The position numbers and the translations under genes were made by a program. Below are positions 1-10,545 of a DNA stretch of 64,000 nt, piece by piece. Below the pieces are notes generated by a model. The model was not told where the DNA came from. It ran no database searches and was given only the letters and a program-made list of their open reading frames with translations. Each line of letters opens with the position of its first letter. The first letter of the stretch is position 1. Location: assembly GCA_944472135.2 (NCBI GenBank), contig OX235265.1:93032984-93096983 (forward strand), in the 5' to 3' direction. This stretch comes from Trichobilharzia regenti (lineage: Eukaryota > Platyhelminthes > Trematoda > Strigeidida > Schistosomatidae).

Positions 1-1212
1 TAGGAAGCAGTACACCGTCTACACTGGAAGGTCCTCCACTACCTCACTTACTTTAGCTGGTGTTCCTCAAGGTGCTGTTCTTTCTCCCTTTCTGTTTTCG
101 TTTTTCTTACATGACTTGCCCCATTCTAATGTAACCGCTTTTGTTAAATATGCCGATGACCTGTCTGTTTCTATGCCTGTCAACTCTCAGTCAGATTGTT
201 CCAAATTAAATAACTTTCTGTCGGAAATTAGTCAGTGGTCCTCTTCAAACGCACTTAAGCTTAATCCGTCTAAATGTCAGGTAGTCAATTTCACTTTCAG
301 ACGTAAACGTGACCTACAACAACTAGTTAGCTCACATGGCCCCACTATCATTGACGGCATAGAGGCTGAAAATACATCTAATGTCGAGTACCTTAGGCTT
401 TTTTCCACCGATCTTTCCTGGTCCTCCCACGTCTTGATAGTTACTAGAAAGATGTTTCGCTTAACGTTCTACATTAGGAAATTTAGGCAGTCTGGCATAA
501 GGCAGTCTTTGCATTCTTAGTTTGTCAATTCTTGTATTCTACCCATCCCCCTTTACTGTTCCCCATTAATCTTTTCTGGACTACTTAAGAAAGACTTTGC
601 TTTGCTGAGAAGGGTACTAAAAGCCGTTAGTAGGGCAAGTGGGGTATTGTTAAACCAACTGGTTAACACTATTGTGGATAGACATATAATGTCATGTAAG
701 AAACTAGCGAATACAATATTGTCGGACCCCGAGCATCCTCTCTATACACAGCTGTCTCCTTGCATTTCATCTGATAGAACTAGAAGCAGCAATAGGAGGC
801 TATATGCTAGGACTACCAAGTACAAAAGCTTCACAATACCATATCTGGCACAGCTGTTATGTGATGAGAAATCTGTTAGGTATGACACAATAAACTTACT
901 GCGGCACTCTAACAAATAGTCCCATTTGTTTTTGTTTTCCTTTCCTCGTTACTATTACGCTGTTGTTCTCATCTTCTATTACACACTAATTTTATATTTC
1001 ATATCCTGTGGTGCATTGTTTGAAATGTAAACGCAACGCTGTTTCTTTTTCTTTTTATTTATCTTCTTTTTTTGGGTGCTACTTTTTGATTTCAAAATCT
1101 CATAAAATTTATGAGGTATTTAGATGCAATATATTGGAATGCACGCTGAAAATTCCATACCTGTACTAGAAATACTGTTTGGAATCAAGCTGTTATTATT
1201 ATTATTATTATC
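1..1212 (+). mobile_element. CR1-like non-LTR retrotransposon, 3' half
   Basis: The 5' edge is cut by the window start. It holds the second half of the reverse transcriptase (2-919), then a 3' UTR, and ends with GAAAATTCC, TACTGTTTGGAATCAAG and a (TTA)n run at 1193-1212. The same tail ends other CR1-like copies here (reverse complement at 46060-46140 and 28842-28930), which fixes the 3' end. Such elements copy themselves by target-primed reverse transcription. 5'-truncated copy. Confidence 0.85.
2..919 (+). pseudogene. CR1-like reverse transcriptase, C-terminal half, one nonsense codon
   Basis: One frame runs from base 2 to the stop at 917-919. It shows RT motif B (AGVPQGAVLSPFLFSFFLHD), the catalytic block FVKYADDL, the LNPSKCQ motif, and the C-terminal LYTQLSPCISS region found in every CR1-like copy of this window. 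The single defect is a TAG at 518-520, where sister copies read glutamine (CAG), so one transition broke it. The missing N-terminal half (endonuclease and early RT) lies outside the window. Few lesions suggest a fairly young copy. Family CR1/Jockey group; the exact schistosome family name was not determined. Confidence 0.85.
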
Positions 1213-1760
1213 TGTTGCCTGGCCCTTGTCGTCTCCTGTTACATTTGGTGTCGCTCTCAACCGACAAATGGAAAGCCTATTCCCTGCAGTTTTTGATGGA
1301 AATATATGGATCTCCGGGCAGGAGGTAGAGGCTTCTGAGCAGTTGAGTGGCGTCCCATATCTGTCAGCGATGAGGTTGTTACTTGGGACGCTGCTGAGAG
1401 GTCGTGAGAAAACAGCATATGGAAGTGTAAGGCGAAATACTAACGAATGTGTGACAGGGTCAGGCAAACAGTTTCCAAAGTGGGAAGGACCACATATGGT
1501 CACGTTGAGATGGGGTTACGTAGACACAATCGCGATGGCAAACAAAGAGAAACAGGTGAATATCAGCGAGCGCCGAGATTCCAGACAGCAAGACAAACCG
1601 ACAAAGCCCCTAGAACCAAGAAGACCGAAACAACTTCAGTCGCTACTACTACTACTACTACCCGTTTGCTCAAGCTGAAGTAGGTAGAGCGTGATTCGAA
1701 CCTTTGACCACTCGTGGGCTAAAACCGAGTGCTCAAGCTAATAAAATGATCCATGCCTCC
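1213..1760. other. unassigned stretch with tRNA-like and LTR-like scraps
   Basis: Open frames cover both strands here but none matches a family I know. On the minus strand, 1213-1250 resembles the first bases of the solo LTR family at 26990 and 43123 (GTAACA, then GACAAGGGCCAGGCAACAGA). At 1683-1745 the minus strand has a tRNA box-B-like GGTTCGAATC with a preceding arm, probably a SINE remnant. Confidence 0.3.
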
Positions 1761-2440
1761 ATAAAAACAAACAACTGAATATAATGAAGTGCAGAAATTA
1801 AAACGTGAACGTATAAACTTTATTTAGATTATGGGTTGTTACCTTTGTTGTTGCAGGGATTTGAATTATTTTCAGTTGTTGTTAGATACCCTCACGAAAC
1901 AGTATCATTTAGAAATCAGTGAGAAACGGCGATCACTGGACGGACAGTTGTCTCTCTCTCTTTCCACTGTGGGGCTCTTCACAGCACTATGTGGACACCT
2001 GCACGACTCCATCAGGGGCCCTCAAATTATGAGGTGGTGAAGCTGGTTGACCATTTGGGTTTCAGTGTGACGTGTGTGGATTCTGACATCACTCTGTCAA
2101 TTCGTGATACAGCACTGTGCCATTGGATGGATCTGCTGAAGCTGTTACGGCAAAGTTTTGGACAGTAGTAATGTCCACCGTGTGTGTGTTAAGGTGAAAT
2201 GTATGCTTGTCGAAGGCCATTGGTTAAAGGTAGCACTATTATCACAGACTGACAGAAGTTATAAACTTACACACGTCATACATTGAATTCCATCCACACC
2301 AAGTGGGATAAATTTCAGTTCAATGATTAACTTTTAACCACCAACAGCTACACTCGCGTGGTCAGGATTCGATTTCCCGCTGAGCACTCTTAAACTTTAT
2401 CTTGCTATTATTAGTAGACCCGAAAAACATAGAAGGTTGG
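1761..2440. other. no recognisable gene
   Basis: Mixed-composition sequence. I see no conserved motif, splice-bounded frame or repeat shared with the rest of the window. Confidence 0.4.
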
Positions 2441-3490
2441 TTTTGATGCCAGCAGCCCCATCCTATAAAAAACAGCTCTGAAGGGTGTGCGTGAAGGTGG
2501 TGTAGATCTGCTACCTGGAGATAGACTTTTCGACCTCAAGTATGCAGACGATATCGTCTTACTATGCGATAGCATGCAGGCTTCCCAAATCGCAATTAAT
2601 CAGTTGACGATCAGTGTCTGTAAGTATGGTATGTACTTTGAACAGTCTGAGTGCAAGGTACTGTTACAAGACTGGCAGGAGCTTTTACGTGCACTCACTC
2701 TTAAGGGTGAGTTGCTTGAAGTTGTTGATAAGTTAGTGTATCTGGGTAGTTGTGTGAGTGGTGGCGGAGGGGTGACGGATGAGATTTCCAACCGTATAAT
2801 GAAGGCTAGGGTGGCATACATCAACATCATACATCAACCTCTGGTGCCGTCGCGACGTTAGTCTGGCTGTCAAAGATCGGGCATACAATGCTTCGGTGCG
2901 GTCTGTCTTGCTCCACGCCTGTGAAACCTGGCCTCTCTGAGTAAGCTGAGGATGTGCGGCGACTCTGAGTGTTCGATCATCATTGTCTCCGCAGGTTTGC
3001 TTGCCCGCGTTCGATGGCATCATCGCGTGTGTTTGAACACAATGGAGATCACCATTCATTGAGTGTCTTCATGTGGAAACACCGGCTCCGGTGGTTTGGG
3101 CATGTGTTGTGAATGTCATCCCAGAGGAGGCTTCCGTACAGGTCTCTGTTCACTAGCCAACCCTGGGACGGGATGGAAAAGGCGGAGAGGTGGTCAGTGC
3201 ATGACGTGGCATCGTGGGATGAAGAATGTTTGTGCTAGATTAGCATCGGTTGGTGGTGCGTCACGACTCCCTGGTTGGGGCGCGCGAGATAGTTCAAATA
3301 GATGGCTTGAAACGTTATCGGATATGGCCAAGAATCGCAATCGTCAGTGGCGAACGTGTTGCAATTTCCTTCTTTCTTCCCTTCCCGATGGTAGTTGACG
3401 AATACTGTTTGAACTTGTTAAGTATGACCGTTTTCCTTCCAGATGACGTTCTTTATCCGTTCTCTACTTATATTGTTTACTTTTAATCTA
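2441..3490 (+). mobile_element. RTE-like LINE fragment, RT to C-terminus, broken
   Basis: The frame at 2487-2861 carries the RT catalytic block FDLKYADDIVLLCD and the following VYLGSCVSGGGGVTDEI, typical of the RTE clade. Shifted frames continue with VLLHACETWPL, VFDHHCLRR and KHRLRWFGHVL, and end in NRQWR near 3350, the usual RTE C-terminus. At least three frameshifts or stops are present. Both ends are truncated. It lies upstream of the first visible CLPTM1L exon, presumably in an intron. Confidence 0.8.
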
Positions 3491-3751
3491 TGTTGTTTTA
3501 TTATTATTGTGTGGCGCATCTTTTTTTGTTGTCATACTGTACCAAATATTTCTGCGTTTAAATAAAATTTAAAAAAACAATCACATTTAAAATCAGCATT
3601 CATTGCTTGTTTTTTAAATGAAGTAGTTTAGTAAACATTGATAACCGTGAACCCTGTGATGTGTTTTAATTGCTGTTTGTTCATTGAAATATAGCTTTTT
3701 CTTCTCCTGTTTGTTTTATACTATTCATCTTTATTTTGTTATATTTTATAG
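3491..3751. other. AT-rich intron sequence before the exon at 3752
   Basis: Low-GC sequence ending in a pyrimidine-rich tract and the acceptor AG at 3750-3751. No other feature seen. Confidence 0.6.
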
Positions 3752-3852
3752 GTGTATATGCTTTTGGTTTATTGTTGATGACACCACAACTCTTCCTGAA
3801 TTATCGTTTAAAGTCTGTAGCACATTTACCATGGAAGGCGATGACTTACAAA
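3752..3852 (+). CDS. CLPTM1L: CLPTM1L homologue, internal exon
   Basis: The exon starts after ATTTTATAG and ends before GTGAGTGAG, both good splice sites. It gives 33 codons after two bases that complete a split codon. The product contains VYAFGLLLMTPQLFLNY followed by RLKSVAHLPWKAMTYK, a signature of the CLPTM1 family; WKAMTYK fits CLPTM1L better than CLPTM1. CLPTM1L (CRR9) is a multipass ER membrane protein reported to act as a lipid scramblase for glucosaminyl-phosphatidylinositol in GPI-anchor synthesis. This exon holds one hydrophobic segment near its start. It ends on a codon boundary, and the exon at 8550 starts in phase 0, so the two join as YK-AFNTF. Upstream exons are not in the window. 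Confidence 0.9.
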
Positions 3853-4091
3853 GTGAGTGAGTGAGTGTGTCAGTCAGTCATATTGCTTTATATTTTTATT
3901 GTAATTCCATTTTGTTTATTTTTATTCATGTGACTGACTGATTGAAGCGAATTTTTTCGACGTAGACCTTCGCACTTATTAGGAGAAAGTAGTTCAGGTT
4001 ATTAAACCGCGGAATAGTTTTATTGATATAAGTATAAAACTTGCGCTCTGTGGTGTTAGAGTATAACCTTATTATGGATAAGACATCAACT
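3853..4091. other. intron start, with a short dispersed repeat
   Basis: The splice donor is followed by a short GAGT/CAGT run. Bases 4019-4085 (ATATAAGTATAAAACTTG, then ATTATGGATAAGA) recur at 22788-22850 and, inverted, near 6345-6380, so they belong to a dispersed repeat that also lies beside PLE-like sequence there. Confidence 0.5.
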
Positions 4092-6062
4092 GTATGTCTC
4101 CACTTGCTTCTCTCTTCTGCTGTACTTTTCACCTGCATCCATCCATGTTAGTCCATACTCTTCCAGCCAACTCCTCTTCACATGATCTCCTCCATATCAC
4201 CCCTGGACGTCCCACTTGCCACGTGCTTCCCTTTCGACCTGATTCCACTCGAGAAATTGCCCGACGCGCGCGCGATGTCACCCAGTGGCGGCCTCCTCAG
4301 CCACTAGTGTCCAATCCATCCATATCCACTTTCTCCTGCATATTTTTTGGTTGGCGATTGGTTTGTTCTTGTTTTGTTTGTTTGTTCCCATAGTTCCTTG
4401 TTGGCGATTGTTTCCGGCCCGGCCATCTGATCTTCAGTATAGATCCAGCGAAGACAGTTGTTGGTTGATGAAGGTCTGCATCGCAACATGCTGTTGGAAT
4501 TATTCTTTGTGACCCGCCTGCCAAGTTTCTGATCCTTATAGAAGAAGTGACCAACTTGACCAAGTTTGTATTGAAAATCCGAGCGAATTTTGTTGTTGAT
4601 GCTGTCTGAGTGATGAAGATTGGTTTTCCAGATTGGTTTCAGGTTGATGAATGTGTTTCTCGCTCGCCTTCCCGACTCTCGCTCGATTTGACATCCTCGT
4701 CCGTTCCGACTTCCTGTAGTTGAGACAGTGCTCAATGCTAGATAAGTGAGTGAATGAAGTAACTAACCTCTTTCAAATCCCTCTCGTTGACGGTGATTGG
4801 CGCTGGATGTTTTTGCTGTTGTTGTTGTTGGCTGGTTGGTTGGTTGGTTATTTTCATAACCTCCATCTTGTCTATGTTCACCCTGAGTCCTGTCTTCTCT
4901 AGCTACTTCTTCGACCAGTTTGTCGGTTTTCGCTCGCTTGTAAGTCTTCGATTTTGTGACAGTGACATCAAACATAAATCATCCACACGCGAAATCCAGG
5001 TCTTCTAGGTTCTTCACGTCGGTCGATCCAAGATATCCCTGTCTTCTCGTTTCCCAATCTCTGTCTGACGCATAATCCAGTCAGTCCACCACAATTAGGA
5101 ATATCATTCATTGGTGATAATAGGCACGCACCCTTGTCTGACTCCTTTTTTTACTCCAGACGCCTCGCTGAGTTTTCCGTTGTGGATCACTTGACATGTT
5201 CCGTTGTCGTACAGCTGTTGAATGAGGTTGATGAATGTTTGAGCCACTGTACGCCGTAGTCCTCGTGTAGTTTCCAAATTACTTTGCGGTCAACGCTGCG
5301 CTGTCGAAGGCCTTCTCAAAATCTATAAAGTTGAGGTAGAGATTTGATTGCCATTCTATGCTTTGTTCTGTGGTGATGATGCGTAGAGTTGCAATTTGGT
5401 CAGAAGATGATTCGCCTTTCCTGAATCCAGCTTGTTCTGGCCGGAGTTCTGTATCCAGTGAGTCGTTTATTATCTCCAGAATGATGTGACTCAGGATTTT
5501 ATTTGGCGTCTACAGGAGCACGATTCGTCGCCAGTTGTTGCAGAGTCCTAAGTCTCCCTTGTTTGGTAGCTTCACGAGGTAACCTTTCTTCCAGTCAGTA
5601 GGCACCTTTTACTCCTTCCAGACTTTTTGGAATAATGGAGTCAGCATGTCTGCTGTAGTCTCTGGTTCCGCTTTCAGTGCTTCAGGGGGTATTCCATCTG
5701 GTCCGGCTGCTTTTCCAGCTTTCAGAAGCTTGATTGCATTGAAGACTTCAGCTTTCGTTAGAGGATTGGTGTCAAGTTGCAGTTGTGTACGCACTGTTGT
5801 TGGTATTTCTGGACGGGTTTCAGGTGGTGGTCGGTTGAAGAGTCCTTTGAAGTGATCCGCCCATTGTTTAATCTTCCTCTCTTCCTTGGTAATTGAGTTC
5901 CCTTGGCTGTCTTTTATAGGTTTCACTTGTGTTGATCTCTTCCCGGATAGAGACTTGGTTATCTGATATAATGTCCTCAGGTCCCTTTTGCCTGCTGCCT
6001 TCTCAGCTTCAGTGGCCAGGTTGTCGTAGAATTGTCTTTTGTCCTTTCTAACACTCTTGTTC
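4092..6062 (-). mobile_element. RTE-A LINE, about 2 kb, inside a CLPTM1L intron
   Basis: Read on the minus strand it starts inside the RT. At 5926-5609 is LLKAGKAAGPDGIPPEALK, the RTE-type N-terminal RT motif; near 5200 is the motif around YDNGTCQVIHNGKLTEAFG; near 4900 is GEHRQDGG; and the C-terminal region with NCLRWIYTEDQMAGP lies at 4735-4304. Several frameshifts break it. It closely parallels the copy at 39633-41235. Unlike the other copies its 3' tail (CCTAGTGGAACATAGGG in + reading) is missing, so it is truncated at both ends. It is antisense to the host gene. Confidence 0.85.
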
Positions 6063-6400
6063 TAGTATAATTGACTAGATATTTGCATAAAAATCAATAT
6101 GTGATAATGTACATTCAGAAATAATAATACGAGTGTTATTAATCAATTACAATCAGATGGTTGTTATTGTTGTTGTTTTTATTTCTGAGTGTACATTATC
6201 TCATATTGATTTTTATTCCAATATCTAATCGATTCCACTCATGTATATAAATGAAGGAAATAGTTGTGTGAGTGAGTACCTTGATATGATTATGAGTGGC
6301 AATAATTTGTGCCCGAAACGTCATCAGTTAACATGTACATGTACAACACTGTGTGACACTTTATCAAAATAAAATCTTATCCACAGAATAGTTCTGTGTA
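6063..6400 (+). repeat. PLE-associated foldback with hammerhead-like 3' part
   Basis: Bases 6066-6127 and 6179-6240 are imperfect inverted repeats (core ATCAATATGTGATAATGTAC) around a 51-base loop. After them comes TTGATATGATTATGAGTGGC, a loop, and GTGCCCGAAACGTC at about 6310-6330. GAAACGTC is the usual 3' core of the minimal hammerhead ribozymes known from PLE terminal repeats; the 5' core (CTGATGA) is degraded to ATTATGA. A related minus-strand copy lies at 23223-23410. Assignment to PLE is inferred. Confidence 0.5.
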
Positions 6401-6446
6401 GAATGATGAAAATTGAATGGGTTTGGGTAACCACAAAGAGCAAGTG

Positions 6447-6505
6447 TGTAACAGCAGAAGACAGGACCCGGTAGCCAATGTATATTTTCAGTTGATCAAA
6501 CCACT
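6447..6505 (+). repeat. LTR-T fragment (5' end of the solo-LTR family)
   Basis: TGTAACAGCAGAAGACAGGACCC matches the start of the solo LTRs at 22882, 26990 and 43123, then runs into a (TA)n tract. Only about 60 bases remain. Confidence 0.55.
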
Positions 6506-6507
6506 GT

Positions 6508-6510
<3 letters not shown>

Positions 6511-6575
<65 letters not shown>
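6511..6575. repeat. (TA)n microsatellite
   Basis: About 65 bases of uninterrupted TA. Confidence 0.97.
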
Positions 6576-6578
<3 letters not shown>

Positions 6579-6784
6579 TTTTATGCGCTGTAACCCATTA
6601 CTAAGCGTGTGATTTCGTCTTACATTAAGCGACATGAAATAGAATGTTCAACCTCATGTATGGTATTCTGTTGCTAAGGCAGTATTGATTTGTGGGAATA
6701 ATATTCCGTTCCAACACATTGTCTGTATCACACCACCCAAAGTATATCTGTGGCATTGAGAACAGTTTTATATATCCATACAAT

Positions 6785-7545
6785 TTATTATTATTATTAT
6801 TCCCTTGGGTCCTCAGTGGAACTTCGAGCTTCAACGGCACATCTCCATTTCACTTTCAGTTCTCTGTAGTCTTTCTTAACTGGCTGCACATTTGTCGATA
6901 AGCCGTCATTCCCTTGCTTGCACGGTTTCCTGGATGTCACTTGCAGACGAATGCCCAACTCGTCGTTTCACATTCCCAAGGCCCGTCTTGAGATATCATT
7001 CAATGGTCTCCTCAGTATATATGTTCAATCCATCTCCATTTCCTGCTACATATTTATTGAGCGGTAGGTTCTTGTTTGGTTGACTGCCTACCAGAATTCC
7101 CTGTTCTTAGTCTATTGTAGCAATCTTATCCTTAGTATCAAGCGAAGTGGTCAACTGTTGATAAAAGTCTCCTGAGGGTGTAGTCTGTTGGAAATGCTTA
7201 TGGTGACGCGCGCACTTACCACGTCCTCTGAACCCCATATGGACTTGACATTCGTGTTGAACAGAATTCAAATCTTGTTCTTTTTTTTCTACTGTTGCTT
7301 GTTGTAGATTTTGCACATTGATTCTAGAGTATAACGAATGTCTATTGTGCTTTTCTGATCCCGACTGCCTTTAACGCATCCTTTTTCGTGTTGTCGCCTG
7401 TAGTTGAAACGATGCTGACTAGGAACGTGAGAGAGAGAGAGAGATTACTTTCTTCTACCGTTGGTGGTTATTGAAGGTTGCTGTTGTTGTTGTTGCTGTT
7501 GTTGTTGGTGGTGGTGTTATCGGTTAGGTGTCTTCACCTCGACAT
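6785..7545 (-). mobile_element. diverged RTE-A LINE 3' fragment
   Basis: Minus-strand copy with the family tail (in + reading TTATTATTCCCTTGGGTCCTCAGTGGAAC), then sequence aligning loosely with the C-terminus of the copies at 24295 and 39633. No frame survives. Includes GTT/CTG-rich runs at 7479-7520. Confidence 0.6.
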
Positions 7546-7574
7546 AGTTTATGAGCTCATTTATTGTATTTTTT

Positions 7575-7960
7575 TATTATTGTTCCCTTAGGTTCCTAGT
7601 GGAACATAGGGCTTCAACTTCATGTCTCCACTTGCTTCTGTCTTCCTTCTGCTGTACTTTTCACCTGCATCCATGTTAGTTAGTTCATACTGTTAGGCCA
7701 TACTCCTCTTCATACGATCTCCTCCATGTCACCCACCCTTGCACTGACGTCCCATTCGCCGCGTGCTTCCCTTTCGACCTGGTTCCACTCGAGAAATGGC
7801 CTGACGCGCACGCGATGTCACCCAGTGGCGGCCTCCTCAGCGAGTGAGTGTCCAATCCATCCATCTTCATTTTCTCCTGCATATTTGTTGGTTGGCGATT
7901 GATTTGATCTTGTTTTGTTTGTTCCCATATTTTCTTGTTGGTGATTCTTTCCGGCCATCG
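7575..7960 (-). mobile_element. RTE-A LINE 3' fragment
   Basis: Minus strand; tail GTTCCCTTAGGTTCCTAGTGG at the left, then the C-terminal region (LGDIACASGHFSSGTRSKGK in translation of 7685-7882). Nearly the same sequence occurs at 39633, 52612 and 63462. 5'-truncated near 7960. Confidence 0.8.
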
Positions 7961-8549
7961 CCTAGATTACTAGCTCGCTAGTTTTCTAGCCGGTGGTGCT
8001 ATCAACTCCACCCCCAAAACTTAACCAAATTACTACAGAAACTTCAACGCATAAATATTTTAAAGGTACTAAAAATATGTGCTCATGTTAAAATCTATAA
8101 TTCGCCTCTCTTCCTATTTATGTGATGGTATTATCGATCACTCAAGAAACAACTTTACAAAATTTACCAGGTAACGATAACTAGTGCACATTTTGATAAT
8201 CGATATATATATATACATATATATATATATACTTGTATTATCCTACCTTGTTTGTTCACCTTACTTGCTAGCAAGCCACATAAGTGCTCCTGGGGTCGAT
8301 TCCCCTAAGCCTTGCTCAGTTTGCCACTCGACAAGCCCAGAAAAGAGTGAAAGTCTGGGCATGATGCCTCGCAAAACCCACTGTGAAAAATAACACCATT
8401 CCTACTGAAACTTCAAGATTTAAAGTTGGAATAAAGCCGAATTTTCCACTTGGAGAGTAAAGGAATGAGCAAAAGTAACCTTGTGTGTGTGTGTGTGTAC
8501 CTTACTTAATTTGTTTGTACCTTTTTGTTATTTTTTCTTTCTTTTATAG
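7961..8549. other. intron sequence with (TA)n
   Basis: No gene seen. A TA-rich run lies at 8203-8231 and a (GT)n at 8483-8498. It ends with the pyrimidine tract and acceptor AG (8548-8549) of the next CLPTM1L exon. Confidence 0.6.
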
Positions 8550-8665
8550 GCATTCAATACATTTATCGACGATTTCTTCGCATTTATTATTGTCATGCCG
8601 ACGTCTCATCGGATCGCTTGTTTACGTGATGATTTGATATTTCTAATCTACCTATATCAACGATG
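8550..8665 (+). CDS. CLPTM1L: CLPTM1L homologue, penultimate exon
   Basis: Flanked by TCTTTTATAG and GTATGTGCG. It encodes 38 codons plus the first two bases of a tryptophan codon. The product includes AFNTFIDDFFAFIIVMPTSH, then RIACLRDDLIFLIYLYQR, the most conserved stretch of the CLPTM1 family, with two hydrophobic segments expected to cross or enter the ER membrane. MPTSHRIAC is closer to CLPTM1L than to CLPTM1. The split codon TG+G joins to the exon at 15175 to give RWLYPVD, exactly as in the family. Confidence 0.92.
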
Positions 8666-8808
8666 GTATGTGCGTGTGTCTGTGTGTGTGTGTGTGTAAA
8701 GTCCGATTACATAGTGATAGATACATGCGTTTGTTTGTTTTTTCATGTGGTAACGTTACGGATATTGGGAGAAGTTTATCTCTTGCTTTACGTATATAGT
8801 AATTTGGG

Positions 8809-8944
8809 CTGACGTCGGTTAGAGAACCATTGGAAAACCAGCTGGGAGAACTGGAAAGCTGTTTCGTCCCACTAGTTTGGGATTCTGCAGTTCATGATGA
8901 GATCTTGTAACCAATCAATCAAGTCGCTACGAAGAAATACTTGA
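8809..8944 (-). repeat. SINE S1 remnant, hammerhead-like part, minus strand
   Basis: In + reading: TTAGAGAACCATTGGAAAACC, then GCTGTTTCGTCCCACTAG, the reverse complement of the S1 3' half (GGACGAAACAGC). From about 8895 the sequence switches to + orientation S1 tail (ATGATGAGATCTTGTAACC), so two arms face each other. No tRNA part. Confidence 0.65.
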
Positions 8945-9365
8945 ATATCAATGAGATGCTCGCTGGCAACTGGCCCTATTCAGGTAGGCAGTTATTTACC
9001 TGGGGTTCTAGTGGGGTGTCGTGACCAGTAGGGTGCAGCACGTCGGTTGTGAGGACAAATACTCGCCGTCGCGCTATGTCGTGAATAGGCAGAAGTTGTA
9101 ATTCATGGGCCGTTGGATCGGGTCCTAGTGGCTTAATGGTCTACGAGTTAGCTCTCCTTGTAACCAGAACGTCCTGGATTCGAACCCTGGCGTTGGGTGC
9201 GTACTGATGAAGAGTCCCAGACTAGTGAGGCGAAACAGCTGTCTGGCATTACTCGCAACTGGTTTTCCAATGGTTCTCTAACCGATCTCAGCTGATGACA
9301 GAGTGCTGTAACCAGTCAATCAAATCCCTACACAAAACAATACTTGAATAATGATTGCTGTCAAG
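8945..9365 (+). repeat. SINE S1, near full-length, tRNA-like plus hammerhead-like
   Basis: The unit begins with ACTGGCCCTATTCAGG, then GTGACCAGTAGGGTGCAGC. A tRNA-like segment at 9121-9190 follows (box A region GTGGCTTAATGGTCTACGAG, box B GGATTCGAACCC). Next is a hammerhead-like core: CTGATGA at 9204-9210, a partial stem II, and GAAAC at 9232-9236. It ends in GTAACCAGTCAATCAAATCC and AATACTTGAATAATG. This matches the design of schistosome Sm-alpha repeats (RNA polymerase III promoter plus hammerhead). Compared with the canonical ribozyme it carries AGA inserted between CTGATGA and stem II and lacks an obvious stem I, so activity is doubtful. Confidence 0.75.
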
Positions 9366-9534
9366 TGTTAATATTTCGAATTCATTCACATACACACACA
9401 CACACACACTTCTGAATGTATTAGTGACTAACCTCTTGTTTGTTTTTTAATTTTGTTTACTTCTCCTCTCTCTATCTCTCTTGTTTTTATGTATTCGTCG
9501 TCAGTGGCGAACTTCATCAGTCAAGTAAAGGCAT

Positions 9535-9785
9535 TTGTTGCAGGATTTCATCATGAGCTGACATTGGTTAGAGAACTATTGGAAAACCTGGGACTACTGG
9601 ACGGCTGTTTCGTCCGCTCAGTTTAGGACTCTTCAACAGCACGCACCCACCGCCAGAGTTCGAACTTAGGACCTTCCGGTTACAAGGACGAAACAGCTGT
9701 CCAGTACTCCCAGGTTTTCCAGTGCTTCTCAGATCATGATGAAATCCTGTAACCAATAGAATCCTTACAAACCAATACTTGAATA
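9535..9785. repeat. SINE S1, two facing copies (foldback)
   Basis: Left part (9540-9685) is S1 on the minus strand including box B. Right part (9686-9785) is the S1 3' half on the plus strand. Bases 9571-9615 and 9686-9730 are inverted repeats of about 45 bases with few mismatches. The minus-strand core reads CTGTTGA...GGACGAAAC, so one core base is changed. Confidence 0.7.
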
Positions 9786-9924
9786 ATGACATTTGTATTT
9801 CTTTCATATTGATCTCGAACGTGGATATGTGTGGAAAGTATAAAAATATGCTACACTCTATATAGGGGTATTTTGAGATTAACTTTCGAATCACCCATGA
9901 AAGTAATTTTTGTATTATTTCATT

Positions 9925-10062
9925 CCTATACTTCCCCGGTGGAACATAGGGTTTCAAGCTAGAGCTCAGAAGTTTCAGTAGCAATGGTTTTTATTTTTAC
10001 AAGGTGGGTGGGTTACCAACCTCACGACGCCCAACCTTCCCTCTTTGACGACCGCTGTACGC
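9925..10062 (-). repeat. SINE S3 fragment with RTE-A-like tail
   Basis: In + reading: CCCCGGTGGAACATAGGGTTT, then CTCAGAAGTTTCAGTAGCAATG and CGCCCAACCTTCCCTCTTTG. The same order is found at 58575-58800, where a tRNA-Gly-like head follows. The GGAACATAGGG end resembles the 3' tail of the RTE-A LINE. Confidence 0.5.
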
Positions 10063-10064
10063 CG

Positions 10065-10240
10065 GTGCGTCGGTGGCACGGTGGTTAGGACTCTCGCCAA
10101 CCATGCACATGGTCCGGGGTTCGAGCACACACTGACGCACACATGGTATCTATGGTCGGCCTGCGAAATATGGGCTACCGATATCCATGCTGAAAATTCC
10201 ATACTTGTACCAAAAATACAGTGTGGAATCAAGCTGTAAC
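10065..10240 (+). repeat. SINE S4, tRNA-like head with CR1-like tail
   Basis: Head: GGTGGCACGGTGGTTAGGAC (box A like) and GGTCCGGGGTTCGAGC (box B like). Tail at 10190-10240 (GCTGAAAATTCCATACTTG, then GTGGAATCAAGCTG) is the same as the 3' end of the CR1-like LINE at 1137-1190. A SINE sharing a LINE tail can be mobilised by that LINE's reverse transcriptase. Confidence 0.65.
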
Positions 10241-10269
10241 CAAAAATAAAAAACAAAATAAAAAAATAA

Positions 10270-10545
10270 ATATACTACCACCGGTTTAGCGAGGTCTATG
10301 AGTGCTTCAGCCAGAGATCGAACCACGGACCAAATGTGTGTGGTTAGCGAGCAACTTACCGCTGAGCCATCGATGCATGAGACCTAGTTTTCGTGCTAGT
10401 TGGTACTCGCCACTCAGCAAGGCGTATCTACAAACTTGAAGGGGAAGTCGTGTACTTTCTGAGACTCGTACCCGCGTCAACCAGTGAGTGTTTCAGTCAG
10501 AGACGTTACCACTGAGCTATTCGGGCTCATGAAAGCACTACACAC
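10270..10545 (-). repeat. SINE S2, two tRNA-like parts
   Basis: Minus strand shows GGTTCGATCTCTGGCTGAAGC near 10300-10320 and, near 10480-10530, GAATAGCTCAGTGGTAACG with GGGTACGAGTC, a tRNA-like box A and box B. Related copies are at 17456, 36470 and 37505. Confidence 0.6.

Noticed and set aside
1120..1683. Overlapping ORFs of 184 and 127 codons on both strands
   Set aside because: No recognisable motif; they start in a LINE 3' tail and poly-Leu/poly-Asn ends come from (TTA)n and similar simple repeats.
9121..9190. tRNA gene
   Set aside because: Box A and B are present but the arms do not form a cloverleaf with an acceptor stem; it is the head of SINE S1. The same holds for 10070, 36600, 37515 and 58740.
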